Assembly: GCF_003261575.2 (NCBI RefSeq)
Contig: NZ_CP036175.1
Location: 2,232,001 to 2,296,000 of the forward strand
Origin: Klebsiella huaxiensis
Lineage (GTDB): Bacteria > Pseudomonadota > Gammaproteobacteria > Enterobacterales > Enterobacteriaceae
Reading direction: 5' to 3'
DNA: 64,000 nt
In this document: positions 23,367-32,363 of the stretch, piece by piece
How positions within the stretch are numbered: the stretch's first letter is position 1
How the letters are laid out: every line of letters starts with the position of its first letter
Notes under the pieces: model-generated
Told to the model about the DNA's origin: nothing
Seen by the model: the letters and a program-made list of their open reading frames with translations, nothing else
The model's database searches: none
Program-made: the position numbers and the translations under genes

Positions 23367-23990
23367 TCAACGTATATTGACGTGGATCCCGGAAGTGATG
23401 TTCTCGGCCAGTCGCACAATGTGATAAATCACCTGCTTGTTGTGAGTCTGGATTTTCTTTTTAATATTGCCTTTGTGCGAAGAAACGGTTTTAGCCTTAA
23501 TGTTCATCTGTGCGGAGATGTGGGTGGTTCCATATCCGGCCATCCACATCTGTAACATATTTGATTCAGTCTGGCTTAAGGTCAGCGTTGGGATAGTAAT
23601 CCGTGCAGTGCGATAATTCTCATACTTCAGGCGATTAGCCAGAATATCATCAAGGTCTTTTGCGGTCAGCGATTTTGAGCTAATAAGCAAGTTTTTGCGT
23701 ACCAGAAGATAGTGTTCGAAATGAATATTCGCCAGCGACATAAAGATAAAAAAGAGCGTACCTGGATTCTGATTTATGATTTGCCGGATAAGCTGGTTAC
23801 TCTCTTGCTGGTGAATAAAGCAATCTTCATTGATAAATACTACTGTCGGGCGGCATGCCTCGCAGGCAGCTCTCAGGCTTTCGGCGTTATATACCTCAGT
23901 GATATCGCGCTTCTTTATCCCCCGGCTTGTCAGGTACCCGGTTAATCCCAACCGGGTAAAACTGCACAAATCCATGATAATCGTTGACAT
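23367..23990 (-). CDS. rcsA: Capsule synthesis co-activator RcsA
   Basis: 207-residue auxiliary regulator that pairs with RcsB at RcsAB boxes to activate capsule (K-antigen or colanic acid) genes. The C-terminal LuxR-type helix-turn-helix (about 135-195: LSQTESNMLQMWMAGYGTTHISAQMNIKAKTVSSHKGNIKKKI) is complete; the N-terminal half aligns with E. coli RcsA through FINEDCFIH and LLVRKNLLISSKS. RcsA is short-lived, degraded by Lon. In a heavily capsulated lineage this gene is a main control point. In E. coli the flagellar fliE-fliR block ends beside it; here about 460 non-coding bases and yedD follow. Confidence 0.96.
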   Translation of the reverse strand: MSTIIMDLCSFTRLGLTGYLTSRGIKKRDITEVYNAESLRAACEACRPTVVFINEDCFIHQQESNQLIRQIINQNPGTLFFIFMSLANIHFEHYLLVRKNLLISSKSLTAKDLDDILANRLKYENYRTARITIPTLTLSQTESNMLQMWMAGYGTTHISAQMNIKAKTVSSHKGNIKKKIQTHNKQVIYHIVRLAENITSGIHVNIR

Positions 23991-24451
23991 GACCCATCCT
24001 CAATCAACACGTAACGATAATTTATCCCTCGCCGACAAGAAGCGATGAAGTCCATTTTAGTTAGTCATAAAAAACAGCTGCTATGCTGGAACCATTAAGC
24101 AGTCTGAACTATTTCGAAATAATACCTATAATTTGCCAGGAATATTCTCAAAGTAAAGGCTGTGAATCGCTATGTGGAAGATTTAAAAACAATAAATACC
24201 CGTGACATATAAGGTTGCCATTTTTGGCTTATTTTAAAATAGGATTATCCTTATATTGAGTGCTTAAATTATCACCTTGTAAATGATGGGTTGAAATTGA
24301 TGGGTAAGAATAATTTAACATAAGCCTATGGAATGTTGATGCCACTTGCTTGTTATGTACGACGACCTTGCTTCATTCACCCCCTCCCCAGGAAGAGTGG
24401 CGGGCTTAACGCTTTAATGCCACAATGCTTTTTTATCGGTTTGTGGGATGA
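23991..24451. other. rcsA upstream region; site of the missing fli genes
   Basis: About 460 AT-rich bases between rcsA and the divergent yedD. It contains the RcsAB box and presumably the rcsA promoter. No flagellar gene remnant or other reading frame with family resemblance was recognised. Confidence 0.6.
24137..24150 (-). promoter_or_regulatory. RcsAB box upstream of rcsA
   Basis: On the minus strand TGAGAATATTCCTG matches the consensus TAAGAATATTCCTA at 12 of 14 positions. About 147 bases before the rcsA start, it fits the known positive autoregulation of rcsA by RcsA-RcsB. Confidence 0.8.
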
Positions 24452-24868
24452 ATGATGAAAAAGATTGTGTTTGCTGGCGCGTTGTTGGCTCTGACCGGAT
24501 GCGTTCAGGTTGATAACTATAGCGATGTCGTTAAGGCGCCAGCGCCCGCAGGGCTGGAAGGATACTGGCAATCGGCGGGGCCGCAGAGTGAAATGATGAG
24601 CCCGGATGCAATTGCTAGCCTGATTGTGACCAAAGATGGCGATACCCTGGACTGCCGACAATGGCAGCGGGTGATTACCGTGCCGGGTAAATTAATGAAA
24701 CGCGATGACGCGGTCTACAATGTGACCTCTGCTTTGGATGTTTATCCTGTCGAACGCGAAGGCAATACGTTACGTTACGATCGTATGACGCTAAAGCGGG
24801 TTGATCGTCTCACTTCAGAGTGCGAAGTGGCATGGAAAAAGGCCGTGACGGATAAAAACGCACAATAG
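24452..24868 (+). CDS. yedD: Lipoprotein YedD
   Basis: 138-residue predicted lipoprotein. The N-terminus MMKKIVFAGALLALTGC ends in the lipobox L-T-G-C, giving a lipidated cysteine at residue 17. The rest matches E. coli YedD (GYWQ..GPQ, SLIVTKDGDTLDCRQWQRVI.VPGKL, VDRLT.EC). Function is unknown. It is convergent with amyA. In E. coli yedE-yedF and flagellar genes follow on the far side; these are absent. Confidence 0.92.
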   Translation: MMKKIVFAGALLALTGCVQVDNYSDVVKAPAPAGLEGYWQSAGPQSEMMSPDAIASLIVTKDGDTLDCRQWQRVITVPGKLMKRDDAVYNVTSALDVYPVEREGNTLRYDRMTLKRVDRLTSECEVAWKKAVTDKNAQ

Positions 24869-24874
24869 CTGATT

Positions 24875-24912
24875 AGCGGGCTGATTCCATTTTCAGCCCG
24901 CGATTTTCCTTT
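24875..24912. terminator. Bidirectional terminator between yedD and amyA
   Basis: AGCGGGCTGA and TCAGCCCGCG flank an 8-base loop, followed by ATTTTCCTTT on the yedD side. The symmetric stem between convergent genes can end both transcripts. Confidence 0.75.
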
Positions 24913-24915
24913 CTG

Positions 24916-26403
24916 CTAGAGCACTTCTTCAATTACCCAAACGCTAACGCTGCCGCCGTTACAGGTGAAAACTCCGTTGCCTTCATCATCGGTTTCAATC
25001 ACTTCCTCGCGGTTGTTGAGAAAATCCCGCCAGCGCTTATTGCCATAGTTTGCGCCGAGAGGGAGTGATTTCTCTCCATCATCGCCATTTGAAAGTATGA
25101 CTACGCAACCCGGATCTTCATCGGTGCCGCTGCGGCTGAAGGCGATACAGTTTGGATGATCGAACCATAGCGTCTGAACACCGTGAGCAAATTGCTGACG
25201 GGCATCGATCAGTTCGTGCAACTGCTCAATAACCGGCATTTCAATGGCGTAGGTTTGGCCGTCACCTCCGGTATCTTCATAGCTGGCACCGAAGAGGTCG
25301 GCATAAAAAACCGATGGCACCCCATTTTCACGTAGCAGAATCAACGCGTACGCCAATGGTTTAAACCACGGTTCTACCGGCGCTTCAAGCGCCTGAAGCG
25401 GCTGCGTATCATGATTAGTCACCAGCGTTACGGCATGGAAAGGATCAGCTTCGACCAGCGTACCGCTAAAAATCTGGCTCATGTCATAGTCACGACCCTG
25501 GCGCGATGCTTCGTGGAATTTCATCTGCAGGGGCGCATCAAACAGCAATGTTTTACCGTCGACCAGCGCGATATATTGCTGAAGCTTATCCACCTCGTGG
25601 GACCAGTATTCTGCAACGATAAACAGCGGTTTTGTCGCCACTTCCTGGACGTGGTCGATCCACTCTTTATAAAACCAGGCTGGAATGTGTTTAACTGCGT
25701 CAAGGCGGAAACCATCACACCCGGTCTGCTCCATGACCCAGCGCGCCCAGTACTTAATCTCCTCGGTTACTGCCCGGTTGCGATAATCGATATTTTCGCC
25801 CATCAGGTAGTCGAAATTACCCATTTCATCATCGACCTGATCGTTCCAGCCTTCGCCGGTGTAGTCGTTGACGATTTTAAACACACCGTCTTCATCCGGA
25901 TTTTCAATATGGTCGATTCCGCTAAAGCATTTGTAATCCCAAATAAACTTGGAGTATTGCCCTGCGCGAACGGGGAAGGTGTATCGCGTCCAGGCTTCGC
26001 ACGCCACAATCTCCTCCGAGATTTGCGTGCGGTCTTGCTCATCGACACGTTGAATATGCACGGCCTCTTTTTCATCTGCCCCCATTTTGTGATTGACCAC
26101 CACATCAAGCAGGATGGCGATATCGTGCTGGCGTAGCGCAGCAATGGCGGCCAGCAGTTGGGATTTATCGCCATACTTGGTCGCAACAGAGCCTTTTTGA
26201 TCAAATTCGCCGAGATCAAAAAGGTCGTAGCTGTCATATCCGACAGAGTAGCCGCCGGAAGCTCCTTTGTAGGCAGGAGGCAACCAAATCATATTTATGC
26301 CGATTTCGTTCAGGTTTGGCGCCAGGGCTTCGACTTCACGCCATAGTTCACCGCCGGTTGGGTAGTACCAGTGAAAACACTGCAATAACGTGGGGTTTTT
26401 CAT
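24916..26403 (-). CDS. amyA: Cytoplasmic alpha-amylase AmyA
   Basis: 495-residue GH13 enzyme that hydrolyses alpha-1,4 bonds of maltodextrins in the cytoplasm; no signal peptide is present. The start MKNPTLLQCFHWYYP gives exactly the E. coli length. Catalytic residues are the Asp in GFRLDAVKH, Glu in IVAEYWSHE and Asp in VTNHDTQ; DVVVNHKMGADE is conserved region I. In E. coli the fliDST-fliC-fliAZ block separates amyA from fliY; here only about 200 bases do, with the two genes divergent. Confidence 0.95.
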   Translation of the reverse strand: MKNPTLLQCFHWYYPTGGELWREVEALAPNLNEIGINMIWLPPAYKGASGGYSVGYDSYDLFDLGEFDQKGSVATKYGDKSQLLAAIAALRQHDIAILLDVVVNHKMGADEKEAVHIQRVDEQDRTQISEEIVACEAWTRYTFPVRAGQYSKFIWDYKCFSGIDHIENPDEDGVFKIVNDYTGEGWNDQVDDEMGNFDYLMGENIDYRNRAVTEEIKYWARWVMEQTGCDGFRLDAVKHIPAWFYKEWIDHVQEVATKPLFIVAEYWSHEVDKLQQYIALVDGKTLLFDAPLQMKFHEASRQGRDYDMSQIFSGTLVEADPFHAVTLVTNHDTQPLQALEAPVEPWFKPLAYALILLRENGVPSVFYADLFGASYEDTGGDGQTYAIEMPVIEQLHELIDARQQFAHGVQTLWFDHPNCIAFSRSGTDEDPGCVVILSNGDDGEKSLPLGANYGNKRWRDFLNNREEVIETDDEGNGVFTCNGGSVSVWVIEEVL

Positions 26404-26604
26404 CTTCCATGCTCCAGACGTCATCAAGCTGACCATTGCAGTATGAGAGATATCCAGCAAAATGGAGGAATTTACGCTTCGTTTTCACTATGTACTAAAA
26501 GGCATCATATATAATTATTTGGAATAAGATGTAGCTTATCGATGTTGGTCGCTGAGGCTAAACGCCTTACACTAGAGCAAAATATCACTCTGTTAGGAGT
26601 CTCT

Positions 26605-27405
26605 ATGAAATTAGCACTTCTGGGTCGCCAGGCGCTGATGGGCGCGATGGCCGTTGTTTTAATGGCTGGCGTCAGCACAAAAACGTTTGCTGCTGAAAAT
26701 TTGCTCAATCAGGTTAAAGAGCGTGGCACCCTACGTGTAGGCCTGGAAGGCACTTATCCGCCATTCAGCTATCAGGGTGATGACGGGAAACTTACCGGTT
26801 TCGAAGTGGATTTTGCGAATGAGCTGGCGAAGCATCTTGGCGTGAAGGCCGATCTCAAGCCAACAAAATGGGACGGCATGCTGGCATCGCTGGATTCCAA
26901 ACGTATTGATGTGGTGATTAATCAGGTCACCATTTCCGATCAGCGCAAGAAAAAATATGACTTCTCTACCCCCTACACTGTGTCCGGTATTCAGGCGCTG
27001 GTGAAAAAGGGTAACGAAGGCGTGATTAAAACCGCAGCCGACCTGAAAGGTAAGAAAGTTGGCGTTGGCCTGGGCACCAACTATGAAGAGTGGCTGCGCC
27101 AGAATGTACAGGGTGTCGATATCCGTACTTATGATGATGACCCGACGAAATACCAGGATCTGCGCGTAGGTCGTATCGACGCCATCCTGGTTGACCGTCT
27201 GGCGGCGCTCGATCTGGTGAAGAAAACCAACAATACGCTGGCGGTCACCGGTGAAGCTTTCTCCCGGCAGGAGTCTGGCGTTGCGTTGCGTAAAGGTAAC
27301 GAAGACCTGCTGAAAGCGGTTGATAGTGCCATTGCGGATATGCAAAAAGACGGCAGCCTCAAAGCTTTGTCGGAAAAATGGTTTGGCGCTGACGTGACGA
27401 AATAA
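26605..27405 (+). CDS. tcyJ: Periplasmic L-cystine-binding protein FliY/TcyJ
   Basis: 266-residue solute-binding protein of the polar amino acid ABC family, binding cystine and related sulfur compounds for TcyL-TcyN. A signal peptide (MKLALLGRQALMGAMAVVLMAG...TKTFA) is cleaved before AENLL. GLEGTYPPFSYQGDDGKLTGFEVDFANEL is the binding-lobe signature. AGGAG lies before this ATG; upstream in-frame codons would spoil the signal peptide. It was named fliY in E. coli only because it lies by fliZ, absent here. A terminator follows, so the binding protein is made in excess over the membrane parts. Confidence 0.95.
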   Translation: MKLALLGRQALMGAMAVVLMAGVSTKTFAAENLLNQVKERGTLRVGLEGTYPPFSYQGDDGKLTGFEVDFANELAKHLGVKADLKPTKWDGMLASLDSKRIDVVINQVTISDQRKKKYDFSTPYTVSGIQALVKKGNEGVIKTAADLKGKKVGVGLGTNYEEWLRQNVQGVDIRTYDDDPTKYQDLRVGRIDAILVDRLAALDLVKKTNNTLAVTGEAFSRQESGVALRKGNEDLLKAVDSAIADMQKDGSLKALSEKWFGADVTK

Positions 27406-27416
27406 CGACCAGTGGT

Positions 27417-27449
27417 GAAAAAAGGCGCTCTTGATAGCGCCTTTTTTTA
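27417..27449 (+). terminator. Terminator after tcyJ
   Basis: AAAAAAGGCGCT-CTTGAT-AGCGCC with T7 forms a strong intrinsic terminator (or attenuator) 12 bases after tcyJ and before dcyD. Confidence 0.9.
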
Positions 27450-27500
27450 TTTCGCGCGTAACTGCGTGCATAATTAGGGATAGCTCAGTCTGGAGGTCTT

Positions 27501-28487
27501 ATGTCACTGCAAAATTTAACCCTTTTTCCGCGTCTGGAACTGATTGGCGCGCCAACGCCGTTGGAATACCTGCCGCGTTTGTCCGATCACCTTGGGCGTG
27601 AAATCTTTATCAAGCGCGATGATGTTACGCCACTGGCGATGGGCGGCAATAAGCTGCGTAAGCTTGAGTTTCTGGCGGCAGATGCGCTGCGAGAGGGCGC
27701 GGATACGCTGATTACCGCAGGGGCAATTCAGTCAAACCATGTTCGCCAGACGGCGGCGGTAGCGGCCAAACTAGGCCTGCACTGCGTAGCGTTGCTGGAA
27801 AATCCGATTGGGACCCGCGCCGAAAACTATCTGACAAACGGCAATCGCCTGCTGCTTGATCTGTTTAATACGCAGGTTGAGATGTGTGATGCGTTGACCG
27901 ATCCTAATGCCCAGTTGGAAGAGCTGGCGACCCGAATTGAAGCCCAGGGCTATCGCCCGTATGTGATCCCAGTTGGTGGTTCTAACGCCCTTGGCGCTCT
28001 GGGTTATGTCGAAAGCGCGCTGGAAATTGCTCAGCAGTGTGAAGGGGCGGTTGAGCTGTCTTCTGTGGTTGTTGCATCCGGTAGCGCAGGCACTCATGCC
28101 GGCCTGGCCGTGGGTCTTGAACAACTGATGCCGAATGCTGAATTGATCGGTGTGACCGTCTCGCGCAAAGTTGCTGACCAACTGCCAAAAGTGATTGCGT
28201 TGCAGCAAGCGGTGGCAAACAGCCTGGAGCTGGAAGCCAGGGCAGGGATCCAGCTGTGGGATGATTATTTTGCACCTGGCTACGGCACGCCAAACGATGA
28301 AGGGATGGACGCGGTAAGATTGCTGGCGCAGCTTGAAGGTATTCTGCTGGACCCGGTATATACCGGAAAGGCGATGGCCGGGCTGATTGATGGTATCAAC
28401 CAAAACCGCTTTAAGGATGATGGGCCGATTTTGTTTATTCATACTGGCGGTGCGCCCGCACTGTTCGCTTATCATCCTCATATCTAA
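27501..28487 (+). CDS. dcyD: D-cysteine desulfhydrase
   Basis: 328-residue PLP enzyme that converts D-cysteine to pyruvate, H2S and ammonia. The PLP lysine is K51 in MGGNKLRKLEF; SNHVRQTAAVAA and the phosphate-binding ASGSAGTHAG are also present. Homologous to ACC deaminases, it is placed in the cystine uptake cluster as in E. coli, where it removes toxic D-cysteine and allows use of it as a sulfur source. Confidence 0.95.
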   Translation: MSLQNLTLFPRLELIGAPTPLEYLPRLSDHLGREIFIKRDDVTPLAMGGNKLRKLEFLAADALREGADTLITAGAIQSNHVRQTAAVAAKLGLHCVALLENPIGTRAENYLTNGNRLLLDLFNTQVEMCDALTDPNAQLEELATRIEAQGYRPYVIPVGGSNALGALGYVESALEIAQQCEGAVELSSVVVASGSAGTHAGLAVGLEQLMPNAELIGVTVSRKVADQLPKVIALQQAVANSLELEARAGIQLWDDYFAPGYGTPNDEGMDAVRLLAQLEGILLDPVYTGKAMAGLIDGINQNRFKDDGPILFIHTGGAPALFAYHPHI

Positions 28488-28502
28488 TGCAGAACAAATA
28501 GA

Positions 28503-29171
28503 ATGCAAGAGAGTATCCAACTGGTTATTGATTCCGCGCCTTTTCTGCTGAAAGGTGCGGTATTTACGCTACAACTCAGTCTTGGCGGGATGTTTTTCGG
28601 CCTGGTACTGGGGTTTATTCTGGCGCTTATGCGCATGTCACCCGTCTGGCCAATCAAATGGCTGGCGCGGATGTACATCTCTATTTTTCGCGGTACGCCG
28701 CTGATAGCCCAGCTGTTCATGATCTACTATGGCCTACCGCAGTTTGGTATTGAGCTGGATCCTATTCCCGCGGCGATGATTGGTCTATCGCTGAATACTG
28801 CGGCCTACGCGGCGGAAACGCTGCGCGCAGCCATTGCCTCCATTGATAAAGGGCAGTGGGAGGCGGCGGCGAGTATTGGCATGACGCGATGGCAGGCCAT
28901 GCGCCGCGCTATTCTTCCGCAGGCTGCACGCGTGGCGCTGCCGCCGCTCTCTAATAGTTTTATCAGCCTGGTGAAAGATACCTCGCTGGCGGCGACCATC
29001 CAGGTCCCTGAGCTATTCCGTCAGGCCCAGCTGATTACCTCGCGTACGCTGGAAGTTTTCACTATGTACCTGGCTGCTTCGCTGATCTACTGGGTGATGG
29101 CGACGGTGCTGTCGACGCTACAGAACTATTTTGAAAACCAGCTGAACCGCCAGGAGCGTGATCCGAAATGA
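28503..29171 (+). CDS. tcyL: L-cystine ABC transporter permease TcyL (YecS)
   Basis: 222-residue inner-membrane permease of the HisM family. The EAA loop EAAASIGMTRWQAMRRAILPQAARVALPPLSN (about 118-150) contacts the ATPase. It starts 15 bases after dcyD and overlaps tcyN by ATGA, so the three genes form one unit. Confidence 0.95.
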   Translation: MQESIQLVIDSAPFLLKGAVFTLQLSLGGMFFGLVLGFILALMRMSPVWPIKWLARMYISIFRGTPLIAQLFMIYYGLPQFGIELDPIPAAMIGLSLNTAAYAAETLRAAIASIDKGQWEAAASIGMTRWQAMRRAILPQAARVALPPLSNSFISLVKDTSLAATIQVPELFRQAQLITSRTLEVFTMYLAASLIYWVMATVLSTLQNYFENQLNRQERDPK

Positions 29172-29920
29172 GTGCCATCGAAGTTAAAAACCTGGTGAAA
29201 CAGTTCCATGGTCAAACCGTGCTTCACGGTATCGATCTTGAAGTACAGGAAGGTGAAGTCGTGGCGATCATCGGTCCCAGCGGCTCGGGTAAAACCACGT
29301 TGCTGCGCAGCATTAATCTGCTGGAACAGCCGGAGAGCGGGACGATTCGTGTTGGCGATGTAACTATTGATACTGCGCGCAGCATCAGTCAGCAAAAAAC
29401 GGCCATTCGCCGCCTGCGCCAGCATGTTGGCTTTGTGTTCCAGAGCTTTAATCTGTTTCCGCATCGCACGGTGATGGAAAACATTATTGAAGGGCCGGTT
29501 ATCGTGAAAGGGGAGGATAAAAATGAATCCATCACCCGCGCGCGTGAATTGCTGGCGAAAGTGGGCCTGACGGGGAAGGAAAACAGCTATCCGCGTCGTT
29601 TGTCCGGTGGCCAGCAGCAGCGTGTGGCGATTGCCAGAGCGCTGGCGATGCGGCCTGATGTGATTTTGTTTGATGAGCCGACATCGGCGTTAGATCCCGA
29701 GCTGGTGGGGGAGGTGTTGAGTACCATTCGTCAACTAGCGCAGGAGAAACGTACCATGGTTATCGTGACCCATGAGATGAGCTTCGCCCGCGATGTGGCT
29801 GATCGAGCCATCTTTATGGATCAGGGGCGTATCGTTGAACAGGGTGAGGCAAAATCGCTATTTTCCAACCCTCAACAGTCACGTACCCGTCAGTTTCTTG
29901 AAAAATTCCTGATGCAGTAG
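29168..29920 (+). CDS. tcyN: L-cystine ABC transporter ATP-binding protein TcyN (YecC)
   Basis: 250-residue ABC ATPase. Walker A is GPSGSGKTT (36-44), the Q-loop lies in VFQSFNLFPH, the signature is LSGGQQQRVAIARAL, Walker B is VILFDEPTSALD, and the switch His follows in VTHEMSFARDVADR. It energises cystine uptake with TcyL and the binding protein TcyJ. Translation is coupled to tcyL by a four-base overlap. Confidence 0.95.
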   Translation: MSAIEVKNLVKQFHGQTVLHGIDLEVQEGEVVAIIGPSGSGKTTLLRSINLLEQPESGTIRVGDVTIDTARSISQQKTAIRRLRQHVGFVFQSFNLFPHRTVMENIIEGPVIVKGEDKNESITRARELLAKVGLTGKENSYPRRLSGGQQQRVAIARALAMRPDVILFDEPTSALDPELVGEVLSTIRQLAQEKRTMVIVTHEMSFARDVADRAIFMDQGRIVEQGEAKSLFSNPQQSRTRQFLEKFLMQ

Positions 29921-30229
29921 CCCCTAATCCGCTGGCAGCGTTACGACTGGAAAAAAACGGTCGGACGCTGACAGATTATCGACGCTTCTGTCCATTTTTT
30001 TTCATCAGAAAGTTGAATGCCTTCGCATCGCTCAGAAGTCAGACCTGTTATGCACATCAAAGATTCCAGTGGTATCAATCGGCATACTTTCCGACAGAAT
30101 CCTCCCGTCGCGACAACTGCAATCTAATAAGTGCGATGGCTACGATATTTTATACATATAAATAAGATTTATGTGTTAGCTTTATGTATTTATAATAATG
30201 ATTATCAATCAGGAGTTATTTGGTCAGTT
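29921..30229. other. tcyN to sdiA intergenic region
   Basis: About 309 bases holding the sdiA promoter and leader. Apart from the Fur-like box just before the ribosome site, no strong hairpin, repeat or reading frame was recognised. Confidence 0.5.
30193..30207. promoter_or_regulatory. Fur-like box in the sdiA leader
   Basis: TAATAATGATTATCA matches the 7-1-7 Fur motif TGATAATNATTATCA at 13 of 14 defined positions. It ends 22 bases before the sdiA ATG and four bases before the AGGAG, so bound Fur could block initiation or elongation at this gene. Confidence 0.6.
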
Positions 30230-30952
30230 ATGAGGGACAATGATTTTTTCAGCTGGCGGCGGGAAATGCTGCAACAATTCCAGTCCGTTGCTGCGGGAGA
30301 GGGGGTTTATAATCTTCTTCAACAGCAATCAGAAGAACTGGAATATGACTACTTCGCGCTCTGCGTACGGCATCCCGTACCCTTTACTCGCCCCCGGGTG
30401 ACCCTGAAATCGACTTATCCACAGGCCTGGATGTCGCACTATCAAGCCGAGAATTACTTTGCTATTGACCCGGTACTACGAAGCGAAAATTTCCTTCGTG
30501 GGCATCTGCCGTGGGACGACAAATTATTCCATGATACGCCTGAATTATGGAACGGTGCCCGCGATCATGGGTTACGAAAAGGCGTGACGCAGTGTCTGAC
30601 GCTACCGAACCATGCCCAGGGATTCTTATCCGTTTCGGGCGAAAGTCGCAGCCCGGGTCCCTTGGCAGAAGATGAACTGGAGATGCGCTTAAGAACGCTG
30701 ATTGAGTTGAGTTTATTGACGCTATTACGGCTGGAAGATGAGATGGTCATGCCGCCGGAAATGAAATTTAGCCGACGCGAACTGGAGATTTTGAAATGGA
30801 CAGCGGAAGGAAAAACCTCGGCTGAGGTCGCTATGATTCTGTCTATCTCAGAAAATACCGTCAATTTCCATCAGAAGAACATGCAACGAAAATTCAATGC
30901 GCCAAACAAAACGCAGATTGCCTGCTATGCCGTGGCAACGGGTTTAATTTGA
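30230..30952 (+). CDS. sdiA: LuxR-type quorum-signal receptor SdiA
   Basis: 240-residue orphan LuxR receptor that senses acyl-homoserine lactones from other bacteria; no luxI-type synthase is present in the window. Autoinducer-pocket residues Y63, W67, Y71 and D80 are all conserved at the E. coli positions. The C-terminal helix-turn-helix (about 172-235) contains EGKTSAEVAMILSISENTVNFHQKNMQRKF. The chosen ATG gives exactly the E. coli length; an open extension of 33 residues upstream covers the Fur-like box and is not conserved. AGGAG is 14 bases away, rather far, which may lower translation. Confidence 0.95.
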   Translation: MRDNDFFSWRREMLQQFQSVAAGEGVYNLLQQQSEELEYDYFALCVRHPVPFTRPRVTLKSTYPQAWMSHYQAENYFAIDPVLRSENFLRGHLPWDDKLFHDTPELWNGARDHGLRKGVTQCLTLPNHAQGFLSVSGESRSPGPLAEDELEMRLRTLIELSLLTLLRLEDEMVMPPEMKFSRRELEILKWTAEGKTSAEVAMILSISENTVNFHQKNMQRKFNAPNKTQIACYAVATGLI

Positions 30953-30984
30953 GCTAATCCTTGGTTCTGCGTGCCAGACGTGAT

Positions 30985-31013
30985 ACCGGCTGTCAGTAAA
31001 ACTTTCAGCCGGT
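30985..31013. terminator. Hairpin between convergent sdiA and yecF
   Basis: ACCGGCTG and CAGCCGGT pair across a 13-base loop. There is no clear T run, so termination is likely but weaker than for classical sites. Confidence 0.45.
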
Positions 31014-31019
31014 GAATAG

Positions 31020-31244
31020 TTACTGACGATATGCCTGCTTAATTTGCTTGACGGTACTGGAGAATACGGCGGCCTGAGCCTCATCTTCCATCTGCGCAAT
31101 TTGCCTTTCCATTTTAATCATCACGCGACCTGCATCCGCCTGGCCCATGGCTTGAAGCATCAGCGTTAACAGTGCTTTCAGACAGGAAACTTCCTGCGCC
31201 AGTTCCTGATTATTTTCTGCAGTGGAAAAATCTGGTGTGCTCAT
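31020..31244 (-). CDS. yecF: DUF2594 protein YecF
   Basis: 74-residue protein nearly identical to E. coli YecF (MSTPDFSTAENNQELAQEVSCLKA). It is predicted to be mostly helical. GAGG lies seven bases before the ATG. In E. coli yecF is linked to SdiA-related responses, but its function is unknown. It is convergent with sdiA. Confidence 0.93.
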   Translation of the reverse strand: MSTPDFSTAENNQELAQEVSCLKALLTLMLQAMGQADAGRVMIKMERQIAQMEDEAQAAVFSSTVKQIKQAYRQ

Positions 31245-31706
31245 CGATATCCTCGTTTGCTCTCTGCGCAAATGCGCATTACTAAAAGTGAAGGCGGCGA
31301 AGTATAGCACAAGCAAAGGGAAAAAAAGGAGTGCTTGGTTTCTGTTCTTTCATCTAAGCTGTGAATGATTTAATTCACTGAATAATACGTATTCATGAGA
31401 TCTAAGCGCGTTAATTTTCTGCACCAGTACTCTATCGTTAATAATTGTTACATATCTTGTTTCGTATTTATCATCTGCGAGATGTGTTGTGTTCTTGCGT
31501 AATCTGTATGATGAATGTTAAAAAATTTGCATAATACAACTCACTGTTATGTATGGCTTTCCACTTAGTGTGCAGGCAGATTTCCATAAGTCAGTAAGAA
31601 ATCTTTCATAGGACATTTTTTTGGCTTTTAAAGTTACGATAAAACCCGGTAATATGTATGCGATAAGCTATCAGTAGCGTTATCCCTAATTCTGGAGATT
31701 ATTCCT
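31245..31706. other. yecF-uvrY divergent promoter region
   Basis: About 460 AT-rich bases without a recognisable reading frame. It must hold the promoters of both genes and a long uvrY leader; no operator could be assigned with confidence. Confidence 0.5.
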
Positions 31707-32363
31707 TTGATCAACGTCCTTCTTGTTGATGACCACGAACTAGTGCGCGCAGGGATACGACGCATTCTGGAAGATATAAAAGGAATTAAAGTTGTCGGTG
31801 AAGCGTGCTGTGGTGAGGACGCTGTGAAATGGTGTCGCGCTAATCCCGTCGATGTCGTCCTGATGGATATGAATATGCCGGGTATCGGGGGGCTTGAGGC
31901 TACCCGCAAAATTGCCCGTTCTGTCGCTGATGCCAAAGTGATTATGCTCACGGTTCATACCGAAAACCCTCTTCCGGCAAAAGTGATGCAGGCTGGTGCG
32001 GCTGGTTACCTTAGTAAAGGTGCTGCACCGCAAGAGGTCGTGAATGCGATTCGCTGTGTGGCATCAGGGCAGCGATATATCGCTTCAGATATCGCCCAGC
32101 AGATGGCGCTCAGCCAGATTGAGCCCGAAAAGGCAGAATCGCCGTTTGCCAGTTTGTCTGAGCGTGAATTGCAGATTATGCTGATGATCACTAAAGGTCA
32201 GAAGGTCAATGAGATCTCAGAGCAGTTAAATCTGAGTCCTAAGACGGTGAACAGCTACCGTTACCGAATGTTCAGCAAACTGAATATTCATGGCGATGTG
32301 GAGCTGACGCACCTGGCAATCCGCCATGGCCTGTGTAATGCGGAGTCGTTAGCAAGTCAGTGA
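31707..32363 (+). CDS. uvrY: Response regulator UvrY (GacA-type)
   Basis: 218-residue response regulator of the BarA-UvrY system, which activates the csrB/csrC sRNAs and so switches carbon storage metabolism. The receiver domain has D8-D9, phosphorylation site D54 (VLMDMNMPG) and K104-type lysine in LSKGA; the FixJ/LuxR-type HTH lies at about 145-205. The start is TTG, as in E. coli, with GGAG ten bases upstream. The stop overlaps the uvrC start by four bases (GTGA). Confidence 0.95.
   Translation: MINVLLVDDHELVRAGIRRILEDIKGIKVVGEACCGEDAVKWCRANPVDVVLMDMNMPGIGGLEATRKIARSVADAKVIMLTVHTENPLPAKVMQAGAAGYLSKGAAPQEVVNAIRCVASGQRYIASDIAQQMALSQIEPEKAESPFASLSERELQIMLMITKGQKVNEISEQLNLSPKTVNSYRYRMFSKLNIHGDVELTHLAIRHGLCNAESLASQ

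Noticed and set aside
25411..26136. 241-residue plus-strand frame opposite amyA
   Set aside because: A shadow of the highly conserved AmyA codons on the other strand; no start site or family match.
30131..30229. 33-residue N-terminal extension of SdiA
   Set aside because: It is AT-rich, not conserved, and covers the Fur-like box; the ATG at 30230 gives the exact E. coli length.
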